NCBI GenBank assembly: GCA_963728895.1
Contig: CAVSLM010000001.1
Location: 310,001-374,000 of the forward strand
Length of the DNA stretch: 64,000 bases
Source of the DNA: CAVSLM01 sp963728895
GTDB taxonomy: Bacteria > Pseudomonadota > Gammaproteobacteria > JBBQDK01
Reading direction: 5' to 3'
Positions 47,810 through 56,004 of this stretch are shown one piece after another. A program made the translations under genes and the position numbers. Every line of letters starts with the position of its first letter. The first letter of the stretch is position 1. Under the pieces are notes generated by a model that saw nothing but the letters and a program-made list of their open reading frames with translations, had not been told where the DNA came from and did not search any database.

Positions 47810-48991
47810 ATGCATCTAAAAACCCAAGTATTTCGGGACGCTGCCCGGTTGTTGCGGGCAGCGCTCTGGGTGTGGCTCGCGACCAGCGGTTGCGCTGCCC
47901 GGGCCGCACCGGTGCAGGGGTTGTATGAAGCCGAAGTGCCGGTCTCCGATCAGTCGGAGGCGGCACGTGCGCCGGCGCTGCGCGCAGCGCTGGCGCAGGT
48001 GCTGGTGAAGGTCTCCGGACTGCCGGCCGCGGCCAAGGCGCCGGGGCTCGCGGCGGTGCTCAAGGTTCCCGCGCGCCGCGTGCAGCAGTACCGCTACGAA
48101 AGCGCCGCGCCGGAACCCGTTGCCCCAGACGCGGGTGCGGCGGGTGAACAGTCCGCGCCGCCCCCGGCTCCGCAGCTCATGCTGTGGGCGCGATTCGATC
48201 CGGCAGCCGTGGACCGCGCGCTGACCGACGCCGGGCTGCCGATCTGGAAGAACGATCGCCCGCTGGTGCTGGTGTGGGCGGCGGTGCAGAACGGCGGCCA
48301 GCGCATGCTGGCCGGGCCCGATCTCATGCCCGACCTCTACGACCAGCTGCGCCGGCAGGCCCAACGGCGCGGCATACCCTTGTTGTTTCCACTCCTCGAC
48401 CTGCAGGACGTCGCACACCTGCAGCCGGGAGAGGTCTGGGCCGGATTTCAGGAACCGATCATGGAAGCCTCGCAGCGCTATCACCCGGCGGCGGTGCTGA
48501 CCGCCAGACTGCTGCCCGACGCGGCGGGCTGGAGCGCGCACTGGACGCTGTACCTGCAGGGGCGAGCCAGCGGCTGGGACACCAAGGCGCCCGGCCTGCA
48601 GGAGGCGGTCGCCGGCGGCATCGACGGGGTTGCCGATGCGCTGGCCGCACGCTTCGCGCTGGCCGGCGATGTCGGTGCCGACCAGTCCCTGGTGCTGGAG
48701 GTGGCGGGCGTCGACAGCATCGAGCAGTACGCCACCGCACAGCGCTATCTGGCGGGACTCACGCCGGTGACCAACATTGCACCGGTCGCCATCGATCCCT
48801 CCGGCGTGAGCTTCGCTCTGCGCATCCGCGGCTCCGCCCAGGATCTGCAACAGGCCATCGGCGTCGGCAGTGCGCTGGTCCCGGAAGGAAGCGCGGCCAC
48901 CGCGCCCGGCGCACCCGGATCCCTGCCGAGCCAGTCGCCCGCCGCCAGGCCCACCCCCACGACGACGCTTTACTATCGCCTGGCCAGATGA
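47810..48991 (+). CDS. DUF2066 periplasmic protein
   Basis: The 393-residue protein has a signal peptide (LLRAALWVWLATSGCAARA) and DUF2066 text: LYEAEVPVSDQSEAARAPAL, LAQVLVKVSGLP, and PVVLVWAAVQ-like LVLVWAAVQNGG. The C-terminus is a long Pro/Ala/Ser-rich tail ending in TLYYRLAR. Role is unknown, but the gene is conserved next to PerM and Hda in Gammaproteobacteria. The ATG at 47810 starts four tightly packed genes: the stop overlaps the next ATG as ATGA. Confidence 0.88.
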   Translation: MHLKTQVFRDAARLLRAALWVWLATSGCAARAAPVQGLYEAEVPVSDQSEAARAPALRAALAQVLVKVSGLPAAAKAPGLAAVLKVPARRVQQYRYESAAPEPVAPDAGAAGEQSAPPPAPQLMLWARFDPAAVDRALTDAGLPIWKNDRPLVLVWAAVQNGGQRMLAGPDLMPDLYDQLRRQAQRRGIPLLFPLLDLQDVAHLQPGEVWAGFQEPIMEASQRYHPAAVLTARLLPDAAGWSAHWTLYLQGRASGWDTKAPGLQEAVAGGIDGVADALAARFALAGDVGADQSLVLEVAGVDSIEQYATAQRYLAGLTPVTNIAPVAIDPSGVSFALRIRGSAQDLQQAIGVGSALVPEGSAATAPGAPGSLPSQSPAARPTPTTTLYYRLAR

Positions 48992-49551
48992 CCCGCCGGG
49001 ATCTGCCGAACCTGATCACCGGTCTGCGCATTCTGCTGGTGGTGCCCATCGTGCTGCTGCTGCTGCACGAACGCTACACCGCCGCATTGCTGGTGTTCGG
49101 AGTGGCGGGCTTCTCGGATGCGCTCGACGGCTATCTTGCAAAACGCTACGGCTGGCACAGTCGTCTCGGCTCGCTGCTCGACCCGCTCGCCGACAAGCTG
49201 CTGATGGTGTCGTGCTATCTGGTCCTGGGATCGCTGTCGCTGCTGCCGCGGTGGCTGGTCGCGGCGGTGATCGCGCGCGACCTGGTGATCGTCGGCGGTG
49301 CCGTCACCTATCACTTCACCTTCGGTCCCTTCGAAGCGCGGCCGACCTGGCTTTCCAAGCTGAACACCCTGTTCCAGGGCGTTCTGATCCTTGCCGTGGT
49401 GGTGGACCGCGGGTTCTTCGTCCTGCCCGGGTACCTGCTCGAGGCACTGGTGTGGGTGGTGCTCGCCACGACGGTGTCGAGCGGTCTGATCTACGTCTGG
49501 GACTGGAGCAGTCGGGCCCGCCGGGCGGTACGACGTCCCGATCATGTGTGA
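48988..49551 (+). CDS. CDP-alcohol phosphatidyltransferase, PgsA-like
   Basis: This 187-residue integral membrane enzyme of phospholipid synthesis has the family motif D-x3-DG-x2-A-x8-G-x3-D-x3-D in the text DALDGYLAKRYG and LGSLLDPLADK. Five to six hydrophobic helices are apparent. The family includes phosphatidylglycerophosphate and cardiolipin synthases; the short form beside PerM/Hda is commonly annotated only to family level. It overlaps its neighbours at both ends (ATGA before, 8 bases after), so it is cotranscribed. Confidence 0.9.
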   Translation: MTRRDLPNLITGLRILLVVPIVLLLLHERYTAALLVFGVAGFSDALDGYLAKRYGWHSRLGSLLDPLADKLLMVSCYLVLGSLSLLPRWLVAAVIARDLVIVGGAVTYHFTFGPFEARPTWLSKLNTLFQGVLILAVVVDRGFFVLPGYLLEALVWVVLATTVSSGLIYVWDWSSRARRAVRRPDHV

Positions 49552-50605
49552 GTCGCAGCGCTGGCTGATCCTGGTCGGGGTCGCCGGCGCGCTGTGGCTG
49601 CTTTACCTGCTCGCTCCCGTCCTGACGCCTTTCCTCCTGGCCGCGCTGTTTGCCTACCTGGGCGATCCGCTGGTGGATCGCCTGGAGCGCCTCAGGCTGC
49701 CACGGGGACTTGCGGTGGCGCTGGTGTTCGTGGTGATTGTGCTGGTGCTGCTGGCGCTGCTGCTGTTGCTGATTCCGCTGCTGCAGGTACAGCTGGCGGG
49801 GCTGGTGCGGCGCGTGCCGCAGTATCTGGATACGCTGCAGCATGGCGTGCTGCCCTGGCTGCAGCGGCGGTTCGGGGTCACCGGCGTGCTGGACGTCGAA
49901 CGCCTGCGCGAGACCTTCGGCAAGAACCTGCCCGCGGCAGGGGGTATCGCGGCCCGGGTGCTGGCGTCGGCCTCCTCTTCGGGCGTGGCCCTGCTCGGCT
50001 GGGTCATGAACCTGTTGTTGACGCCGGTGGTCACCTTCTACCTGCTGCGCGACTGGGACCGGATCTGGGCGCAGGCGGCGGATCTGCTGCCGCGGCGCGC
50101 GGCGCCCACCGTGCTGCGCCTCACCCATGAGGCCGACCAGGTGCTGAGCGGTTTTGTGCGCGGGCAGCTCCTGGTCATGGTGGCGCTCGGCACCATCTAT
50201 TCGGTGGGCCTGGCGCTGATCGGCGTCGATCTCGCGCTGCTGATCGGCATGCTCTCGGGCCTGGTGAGCTTCGTCCCTTATCTGGGCTTCATCGTCGGCG
50301 TGATCGCGGCAGGCGTGGCGGCGGTGCTGCAGAGCGGAGACCCCACGCAACTGCTCTACGTGCTCGCCGTCTACGGCGTCGCCCAGATCACCGAAGGCGT
50401 GGTGCTGACGCCGCTGCTGGTTGGCGATCGCATCGGCCTGCACCCGGTGGTGGTGATTTTCGCCGTGCTGGCGGGCGGACAGTTGTTCGGATTCATGGGC
50501 ATCCTGCTGGCGTTGCCTGCGGCGGCGGTGCTCGCCGTGCTGGCGCGCCACCTGCACGCGCGCTACACGCAAAGTCACTTGTATGAAGAGGAGCCCGTGC
50601 CGTGA
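49544..50605 (+). CDS. AI-2E family transporter / PerM-like permease
   Basis: The 353-residue protein has about eight hydrophobic segments and the AI-2E exporter family motifs: PFLLAALFAYLGDPLVDRLE near the N-terminus, LLTPVVTFYLLRDWDRI in the middle, and the C-terminal SGLVSFVPYLGFIVGVIAA and LVGDRIGLHPVVVIFAVLAGG. Members export diverse small molecules or ions; the PerM branch is the one found beside hda. It starts within the end of the PgsA-like gene and shares a GTGA with hda. Confidence 0.92.
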   Translation: MCESQRWLILVGVAGALWLLYLLAPVLTPFLLAALFAYLGDPLVDRLERLRLPRGLAVALVFVVIVLVLLALLLLLIPLLQVQLAGLVRRVPQYLDTLQHGVLPWLQRRFGVTGVLDVERLRETFGKNLPAAGGIAARVLASASSSGVALLGWVMNLLLTPVVTFYLLRDWDRIWAQAADLLPRRAAPTVLRLTHEADQVLSGFVRGQLLVMVALGTIYSVGLALIGVDLALLIGMLSGLVSFVPYLGFIVGVIAAGVAAVLQSGDPTQLLYVLAVYGVAQITEGVVLTPLLVGDRIGLHPVVVIFAVLAGGQLFGFMGILLALPAAAVLAVLARHLHARYTQSHLYEEEPVP

Positions 50606-51315
50606 GCGCGCAGCTGCCGCTGGGGCTGCGGCTCAGCGAATCGGCGACCTTCGAATCCTTCGTGGCCGGAGCCAACGGCGCCGCGCTGCAGGTGGTCAAG
50701 GACAGCGCGCGCGGCAGCGGCGAGCCGCTGGCCTATCTCTGGGGCGGTGCCGGCACCGGCAAGACGCATCTGTTGCAGGCCGCCTGCCATGTTGCGGCGG
50801 CGCGGGGCGCCGGTGCCTTTTATCTGCCGCTCGCCGATGCAGGCGCGCTCGCTCCACGCATGCTGGAGGGTATGCAGTCCCTCGATCTGATCTGTCTCGA
50901 TGACCTCGACGCCATCGCCGGTCAGTCGGAGTGGGAACGCGCGCTGTTGGGACTGTTCGATGCGCTGCGCGCGGCAGGCGGCAGGCTGCTGGTGACGGCG
51001 TGCGCTGCGCCTTCGGCCCTGGAGCTGGGCCTCTGGGATCTCGGCTCGCGCCTCACCTGGGGACCGGTCTTCGCGCTGCACCGTCTCGATGATGCGGGCT
51101 GTCTGGAACTGCTGTGCCTGCGTGCCCGTGCGCGCGGGCTCGAGCTATCGGCCGATGCCGCACGCTACCTGCTGCATCGATGGCCGCGCGATCCTGCGGC
51201 ACTGATGGCGGTGCTGGCGCGTCTGGATGCGGCAGCGCTGGCTGCGCAACGCAGGTTGAGCATTCCATTCATCAGGACGGTGATCGCCGACCCGGCGCGC
51301 ACCAGCAGGGAGTGA
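50602..51315 (+). CDS. hda: DnaA regulatory inactivator Hda
   Basis: Hda binds the loaded sliding clamp and stimulates hydrolysis of DnaA-ATP, preventing re-initiation. The 237-residue protein begins with a clamp-binding motif (AQLPLGLRL, residues 3-11) and then the AAA+ core: Walker A GGAGTGKTH, Walker B LICLDDLDAIAG, sensor and lid segments as in DnaA domain III, with no DNA-binding domain IV. The Walker A is canonical. Translation starts at GTG 50602 inside the PerM stop. A convergent gene, DUF2069, ends 11 bases after it. Confidence 0.94.
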   Translation: MSAQLPLGLRLSESATFESFVAGANGAALQVVKDSARGSGEPLAYLWGGAGTGKTHLLQAACHVAAARGAGAFYLPLADAGALAPRMLEGMQSLDLICLDDLDAIAGQSEWERALLGLFDALRAAGGRLLVTACAAPSALELGLWDLGSRLTWGPVFALHRLDDAGCLELLCLRARARGLELSADAARYLLHRWPRDPAALMAVLARLDAAALAAQRRLSIPFIRTVIADPARTSRE

Positions 51316-51326
51316 GCGCTTGTCCT

Positions 51327-51746
51327 TCAGCGCTTCGCGGACGCATCGCGCGCGGAAACGGCGGCCTGCCCGCGCGCCGCTTCGCCACGAGCCGCGGCGG
51401 ACGCCCGGGTGCGCTGGCGCACGTAGAGTACAGCGCCCAGGAACAGCACGACGCTGAACGCGATCTCCAGCAGCGCATAGGGACGCTGCGGACCGCCGGC
51501 GTAGGCTTCGCCCACGCCGTGGGCGAAATAGGGCAGGGCGAGGAAGCCTGTCCAGGCGTGGGTGTAGAGGCGCCCGCGCAGCAGCCCGGGAAGTGGCAGC
51601 AGCAGCGGACCGAGCAGAATCGCGAGGACGAAAGGCGCCGGGAGATAGCGCGGCGGTACCAGCCACGCGTACCACAGCAGCAGCACCGCGGCGAGACCGA
51701 AATACCCGCCGAGCGCTGCGGCATTGCACAGCCGGGGCGAGATCAC
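51327..51746 (-). CDS. DUF2069 membrane protein
   Basis: The 139-residue protein has four hydrophobic segments (GGYFGLAAVLLLWYAWL; LAILLGPLLLPLPGLL; a central one near LALPYFAHGVGEAYA; EIAFSVVLFLGAVLYV) and a charged cytoplasmic tail. This is the DUF2069 pattern, often found after wrbA. It starts at GTG 51746, overlapping the wrbA stop as GTGA. Function unknown. Confidence 0.88.
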   Translation of the reverse strand: MISPRLCNAAALGGYFGLAAVLLLWYAWLVPPRYLPAPFVLAILLGPLLLPLPGLLRGRLYTHAWTGFLALPYFAHGVGEAYAGGPQRPYALLEIAFSVVLFLGAVLYVRQRTRASAAARGEAARGQAAVSARDASAKR

Positions 51747-52348
51747 GCGCGGGCCGGGCTGCCGTGCAGGCGTACGGCGGCCATGGCCACACGCCTTCCC
51801 AGCACCCGGCACAGCCGCTTCTCCTCCTCGGTGAGCGGCAGGTTGCTTTCCGCGCCGGCGAGATGACTCGCACCGTAGGGTGTGCCGCCACTGCGCGTCT
51901 GTAACAGGTCGGCCTCGGTGTAGGGAATGCCCATCACCAGCATGCCGTGATGCAGGAGCGGAAGCATCATGCTGAGCAGTGTGGTTTCCTGCCCGCCATG
52001 CAGGCTCGCGGTGGAGGTGAACACGACTGCCGGCTTGTCCACCAGCGCACCCGAGAGCCACAAGCTGCCGGTGGAGTCGAGGAAGTATTTCATTGGTGCA
52101 GCCATGTTGCCGAAGCGGGTCGGGCTGCCGAGCGCAAGACCCGCGCACTGGGTAAGGTCGTTCGCAGTCGCATACGGTGCGCCCCGCTCGGGGATGTTGT
52201 CTTCGATCGCTTCGCACACCGTCGAGACCGCCGGCACCGTGCGCACGCGTGCCTCCATGCCCGCGACTTCCTCCACGCCGCGCGCCACGATGCGCGCCAT
52301 GTCGGCGACCGCACCGTGGCGGCTATAATACAGGACCAGGATTTCCAT
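51743..52348 (-). CDS. wrbA: NAD(P)H:quinone oxidoreductase, WrbA family
   Basis: This 201-residue flavodoxin-like FMN enzyme performs two-electron quinone reduction, avoiding semiquinone radicals. Motifs include VLYYSRHGAVADMARIVARG (FMN phosphate loop), LGSPTRFGNMAAPMKYFLD, and FTSTASLHGGQETTLLSMM. A C-terminal extension of about 20 residues follows. Its start lies 26 bases inside the end of arsC, and its stop overlaps DUF2069, so arsC-wrbA-DUF2069 is one operon. Confidence 0.94.
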   Translation of the reverse strand: MEILVLYYSRHGAVADMARIVARGVEEVAGMEARVRTVPAVSTVCEAIEDNIPERGAPYATANDLTQCAGLALGSPTRFGNMAAPMKYFLDSTGSLWLSGALVDKPAVVFTSTASLHGGQETTLLSMMLPLLHHGMLVMGIPYTEADLLQTRSGGTPYGASHLAGAESNLPLTEEEKRLCRVLGRRVAMAAVRLHGSPARA

Positions 52349-52712
52349 CTCGGAGGATTTCCAGCACGCGTTTCGGAGGACGTCCGAGCACGGCGGCGTC
52401 CTTGCGCACCGCGATGGGACGTTCGATGAGGATCGGACGTTGGATCATTGCCAGCACCAGCGTATCGCGCGTAAGTCCCGGGTCGTCGAGGTTGGCTTCG
52501 CCATATGCCGGTTCCTTGCGGCGCATCAGATCGCGAGGTTCCATGTGCAGCAATTCAAGAATGCGCTCCAGCTCGACCCGGTCCGGAGGATCGCGCAGAT
52601 ATTCCACGATGCGCGGCTGCACGCCGCGCTCGCGCAGCAGTTTCAGGGCTTCTCGCGATTTGGAACAGCGGGGATTGTGGTACAGCGTAATGCCGTCGTC
52701 GGGCTTGGCCAT
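52323..52712 (-). CDS. arsC: Arsenate reductase, glutaredoxin-dependent (ArsC/YfgD type)
   Basis: The 129-residue thioredoxin-fold protein carries the active-site Cys in YHNPRCSKSREAL and the arginines used by this class (RPILIERPI; GRPPKRV). These enzymes reduce arsenate with glutathione and glutaredoxin. The chromosomal copy beside hda, known as yfgD in enteric bacteria, is common even without an ars operon, so a real arsenic role is not assured. It is the first gene of a three-gene minus-strand operon. Confidence 0.93.
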   Translation of the reverse strand: MAKPDDGITLYHNPRCSKSREALKLLRERGVQPRIVEYLRDPPDRVELERILELLHMEPRDLMRRKEPAYGEANLDDPGLTRDTLVLAMIQRPILIERPIAVRKDAAVLGRPPKRVLEILRDGNPGPVL

Positions 52713-52747
52713 GGTTTCTCCTCGCGGCGCAGTATAGCGTAGTTTTC

Positions 52748-52776
52748 TTGACGACTCCGAAAGCGAATGTTAGCTT
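52748..52776 (+). promoter_or_regulatory. Candidate promoter of the first DUF4398 lipoprotein gene
   Basis: TTGACG (52748-52753) and TAGCTT (52771-52776) are 17 bases apart, about 60 bases before the ATG. The -35 box is good and the -10 box is weak. Confidence 0.35.
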
Positions 52777-52835
52777 CTGCGACCAAGTTCTTGAGCGCTC
52801 ACATTTCTTTGGAAGCCGTCTGCAGCAGGTGCTCG

Positions 52836-53138
52836 ATGATCGAGCTTGAACGGTTCACCGTCGGCGCGCTCGTGCTGGTGCTTGGTCTGCTCACAGGCTG
52901 CGCCAGCGCTCCGGTGCAGGAGATGAGCGATGCACGCCAGGCGATCTATGCCGCGCAGCAGACCGGGCCCGCGGGGGACGCCGCCCGTTCATTGGCTGAA
53001 GCCGAGCGGCTGCTGAACGAGGCCGAGCAGGAGCTTGCCGCGGGCCACTATCGCGCCGCACGGCGTGTGGCGCGTGATGCGCGCGAGAAAGCCATCGAGG
53101 CGCGACAGCAGGCCGAGGATCAGCGCCCGTCCCAGTAG
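52836..53138 (+). CDS. Small DUF4398-like lipoprotein
   Basis: The 100-residue precursor has a lipobox LLTGC (signal ends ...LVLVLGLLTGC) followed by a helical, Ala/Glu/Gln-rich mature domain: MSDARQAIYAAQQTG and SLAEAERLLNEAEQELAAGHY. This resembles DUF4398 proteins, short TPR-like helical lipoproteins often encoded near OmpA-like genes. The ATG at 52836 is chosen for its proper lipoprotein signal; an upstream in-frame start at 52767 would add 23 residues. A second protein of the same type lies just downstream. Function unknown. Confidence 0.78.
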   Translation: MIELERFTVGALVLVLGLLTGCASAPVQEMSDARQAIYAAQQTGPAGDAARSLAEAERLLNEAEQELAAGHYRAARRVARDAREKAIEARQQAEDQRPSQ

Positions 53139-53153
53139 ATGCCGGATTTCGCC

Positions 53154-53183
53154 TTGACACTGGTTTTGGCGGGATGCTAGGTT
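53154..53183 (+). promoter_or_regulatory. Candidate promoter of the second DUF4398 lipoprotein gene
   Basis: A consensus TTGACA at 53154-53159 is followed by TAGGTT at 53178-53183 (18-base spacer) and a T run. Start would be near 53190, about 50 bases before the ATG. The -10 match is weak. Confidence 0.4.
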
Positions 53184-53242
53184 TTTTTCGATCTGCGCGC
53201 TCGCGCTGCGGCAGATTCGAATCCACCATCGGGAGCCGAATA

Positions 53243-53707
53243 ATGAGAATGCCACGTGAGCTGCGAGCTTTTGCCTCGGGTTTGTGCATCGCCGGTCTGA
53301 CGGTCGCCTGTGGGGGCTATGCGGAGACTCCGGCCAAACAGGAAATGGCGACCCAGGAAGCCAGTCCGCAGGTGACGGCGGCACTGATCGACGCGCGAGC
53401 CGCAATCAAGGAGGCCAGGTCGGTCGACGGATTGTGGCGCGACACGGAAGACACGCTGGCCTCGGCCGAAGAGGCCGCCAAGGCTGGCGACAATGCCAAG
53501 GCGCTGGCGCTGGCCAACGAGGTCAAGGACCAGGCCGAGCTCGGCGTCAATCAGTCCTATCTGGCGAAGGCGCTGTTTCTCATCAACCAGGCCCAGTCGG
53601 GCGGCGGCAAGCTGAGCCCGGCGCAGCAGGAGAAGGTGAACGCCGCCTGGGAGGCCTACCAGGCCCACGAAGGAAGCAAGGCCTACGACTTGATCTCGGC
53701 GATGTAG
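53243..53707 (+). CDS. DUF4398-like helical lipoprotein
   Basis: The 154-residue precursor has a likely lipoprotein signal (GLTVAC at residues 17-22) and a helical mature part with repeated Ala/Glu/Lys segments: ALIDARAAIKEARSVDGLWR, TLASAEEAAKAGDNAKALAL and VNQSYLAKALFLINQAQ. It appears related to the preceding small lipoprotein, though longer. The ATG at 53243 has GGGAGCCG upstream. It has its own candidate promoter and a strong terminator, so it may be highly expressed. Function unknown. Confidence 0.8.
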   Translation: MRMPRELRAFASGLCIAGLTVACGGYAETPAKQEMATQEASPQVTAALIDARAAIKEARSVDGLWRDTEDTLASAEEAAKAGDNAKALALANEVKDQAELGVNQSYLAKALFLINQAQSGGGKLSPAQQEKVNAAWEAYQAHEGSKAYDLISAM

Positions 53708-53729
53708 CGTCGCATCCGGGTGGTACGCG

Positions 53730-53753
53730 AAAGGGCCCTGCGCGGGCCCTTTT
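53730..53753 (+). terminator. Intrinsic terminator after the DUF4398 gene
   Basis: AAAGGGCCC (53730-53738) and GGGCCCTTT (53744-53752) make a 9-bp stem with a 5-base loop, ending in TTTT. It isolates the lipoprotein genes from the glucan operon. The following 298 bases before glgB show no convincing gene. Confidence 0.88.
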
Positions 53754-54051
53754 CGTCTGCGTTCCAATTCGGAAGCCGCGGGTACCGGTGCCATGGGGCG
53801 CATTTCCCGCGATCTCGGATGTGAGCTTGGAGCCACGGCGCAAATCGCGTTGCACGTGCAGGCGCGCGCAATGGCGTCTATTCTTTTCGCCATCAGCTTC
53901 AATCAGCTTCTGCTGGCGCCGCGGCCGATGCAAGTGCGCATCCGCTCGTGCTGCGACGCCGGCGCCGCGTCGATGTCGCAATGTCCTCCGGGCACAGTAG
54001 GGCACGCAGGTGCGGCGTATCGGCATGTCGGAAATCAGCACAGGGTGAGTC

Positions 54052-55980
54052 ATGGACCGGCCAATCGACAGCGTGGCGGGGTATGGCGTGGGTCTGATGA
54101 CCGACCACGACATCTACCTGCTGAAGGAGGGCACGCATACCGAGCTCTACTGCAAGCTCGGGGCGCATCCCGGCGTGGTGGAAAATCGCGCGGGCACCCA
54201 CTTCGCAGTGTGGGCCCCGAACGCCGATCGCGTCTCCGTGGTGGGGGACTTCAACGGCTGGAATCCGGAGACACACGATCTGCGGGCGCGTAAGGACGGC
54301 TCGGGTGTCTGGGAAGGTTTCTTCGCCGGTCTCGGTCCGGGCGACTGCTACAAGTACCATGTCGACTCGCGGCGCTACAACCATCACGTCGACAAGGGCG
54401 ACCCGTTCGCGTTCTGCTGCGAAACGCCGCCGAAGACCGCATCGGTCATCGCCGATCTCGAGTACGAATGGAGCGACCGCGAATGGATGGAGCGGCGCGG
54501 CCGCGCCAACGCCCTCGATGCCCCCATGGCCATCTACGAGCTGCACCTGGGCTCCTGGCGCCGCGTGCTGGAGGAAGGCAACCGGCCGCTCACCTATCGC
54601 GAGCTGGCCGAGCAGCTGCCCGGCTATCTGCGCGAAGCGGGCTTCACGCACGTCGAGTTCCTGCCGGTGATGGAGCATCCCTTCTACGGATCCTGGGGCT
54701 ATCAGATCACCGGCTACTTCGCGCCCACGGCGCGCTACGGCTCGCCGCGCGACTTCATGTTTCTCATCGACTGCCTGCATCAGCACGGCATCGGTGTGAT
54801 CCTCGACTGGGTACCCTCGCATTTCCCCGACAACGAGTTCGGGCTGGTGTACTTCGACGGCACGCATCTCTACGAGCATGCCAATCCCATGAAGGGATTT
54901 CACCAGGAGTGGAACAGCTACATCTTCAACTGCGGGCGCAACGAGGTGCGGGCGTTTCTGTTGAGCAATGCGCTGTTCTGGCTCGAGCAGTATCATGCCG
55001 ACGGCCTGCGTGTCGACGCCGTGGCCTCGATGCTCTATCTCGATTACGCGCGCCGCCCGGGCGAGTGGATCCCCAACGAATTCGGCGGCAAGGAGAACCT
55101 GGAGGCCATCGCCTTTCTGCGCCAGCTGAACGAAGCCGTGTATCGCAAGCACCCGGACGTGCAGACCATCGCCGAGGAGTCCACGGCCTGGCCCATGGTG
55201 TCGCGACCGACCTACGTCGGTGGTCTCGGCTTCGGCATGAAATGGAACATGGGCTGGATGCACGACACCCTGGCCTACCTGTCCACCGATCCGGTGTTTC
55301 GCAAGTACCACCACGGCCAGCTCACGTTCAGCATCTGGTATGCATTCGCGGAGAACTTCGTGCTGCCGCTGTCGCACGACGAAGTGGTGCACGGCAAGGG
55401 CTCGCTGATCGGAAAGATGGCGGGTGATGCGTGGCAGAAACGCGCCAGTCTGCGCCTGCTCTACGGCTACATGTATGCGCATCCGGGCAGGAAGCTGCTG
55501 TTCATGGGCGCCGAGCTCGGGCAGTGGACGGAATGGAACCACGACGCGAGCCTCGACTGGCATCTGCTGGAGCATCCCGGGCACCAGGGCATCCGGCGTT
55601 TCCTGCAGGATCTCAACCGCACCTACCGCGCGGAACCTGCGCTGCATGAGCTCGACTCCTCGCCGGGGAGCTTCGAGTGGATCGACTTTCACGACGCCGA
55701 GAACAGTGTGTTGAGCTTTATGCGCAGGGGCGCCGGCTCGCAGGTGCTGGTGGTGTGCAACTTCACCCCCGTACCGCGGCTCTACTACCGGGTGGGCGTG
55801 CCTTGCGGCGGCTGGTGGGCGGAAGTGCTGAACAGTGATGCGGAGCTCTACGGCGGCGCGGGCTTCGGCAACATGGGCGGCGTGGAGGCCGCGCCCGTCG
55901 GCGCGCAGGGACGCTTTCACTCACTTTCCTTGACCGTTCCGCCGCTCGGCGTGGTATTTCTCAGGGGCCCGGCGGGCTGA
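54052..55980 (+). CDS. glgB: 1,4-alpha-glucan branching enzyme GlgB
   Basis: GlgB makes the alpha-1,6 branches of glycogen-like glucan. The 642-residue protein has one CBM48 module (FAVWAPNADRVSVVGDFNGW, about 45-135), a GH13 barrel (ELHLGSWRR, DWVPSHFP, GLRVDAVASMLYLDY, AEES, LSHDEVVHGKGSL) and an all-beta C-terminal domain. Asp322 is the nucleophile and Glu375 the acid/base. It lacks the extra N-terminal module of the longest branching enzymes. It heads a tightly packed operon with glgE, treS-mak, glgC and treZ. Confidence 0.97.
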   Translation: MDRPIDSVAGYGVGLMTDHDIYLLKEGTHTELYCKLGAHPGVVENRAGTHFAVWAPNADRVSVVGDFNGWNPETHDLRARKDGSGVWEGFFAGLGPGDCYKYHVDSRRYNHHVDKGDPFAFCCETPPKTASVIADLEYEWSDREWMERRGRANALDAPMAIYELHLGSWRRVLEEGNRPLTYRELAEQLPGYLREAGFTHVEFLPVMEHPFYGSWGYQITGYFAPTARYGSPRDFMFLIDCLHQHGIGVILDWVPSHFPDNEFGLVYFDGTHLYEHANPMKGFHQEWNSYIFNCGRNEVRAFLLSNALFWLEQYHADGLRVDAVASMLYLDYARRPGEWIPNEFGGKENLEAIAFLRQLNEAVYRKHPDVQTIAEESTAWPMVSRPTYVGGLGFGMKWNMGWMHDTLAYLSTDPVFRKYHHGQLTFSIWYAFAENFVLPLSHDEVVHGKGSLIGKMAGDAWQKRASLRLLYGYMYAHPGRKLLFMGAELGQWTEWNHDASLDWHLLEHPGHQGIRRFLQDLNRTYRAEPALHELDSSPGSFEWIDFHDAENSVLSFMRRGAGSQVLVVCNFTPVPRLYYRVGVPCGGWWAEVLNSDAELYGGAGFGNMGGVEAAPVGAQGRFHSLSLTVPPLGVVFLRGPAG

Positions 55981-56004
55981 CGATCGGCAACGGAGGACGA
56001 CGGC

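Noticed and set aside
45847..47928. 693-codon forward frame over purN and purM
   Set aside because: Opposite to two textbook purine genes; composition artefact.
53793..54051. Short open frame before glgB as a leader gene
   Set aside because: No ribosome site, codon bias or motif; it runs into glgB out of frame.
53899..55920. 673-codon reverse frame over glgB
   Set aside because: Antisense to the complete branching enzyme; His/Arg-rich shadow text.
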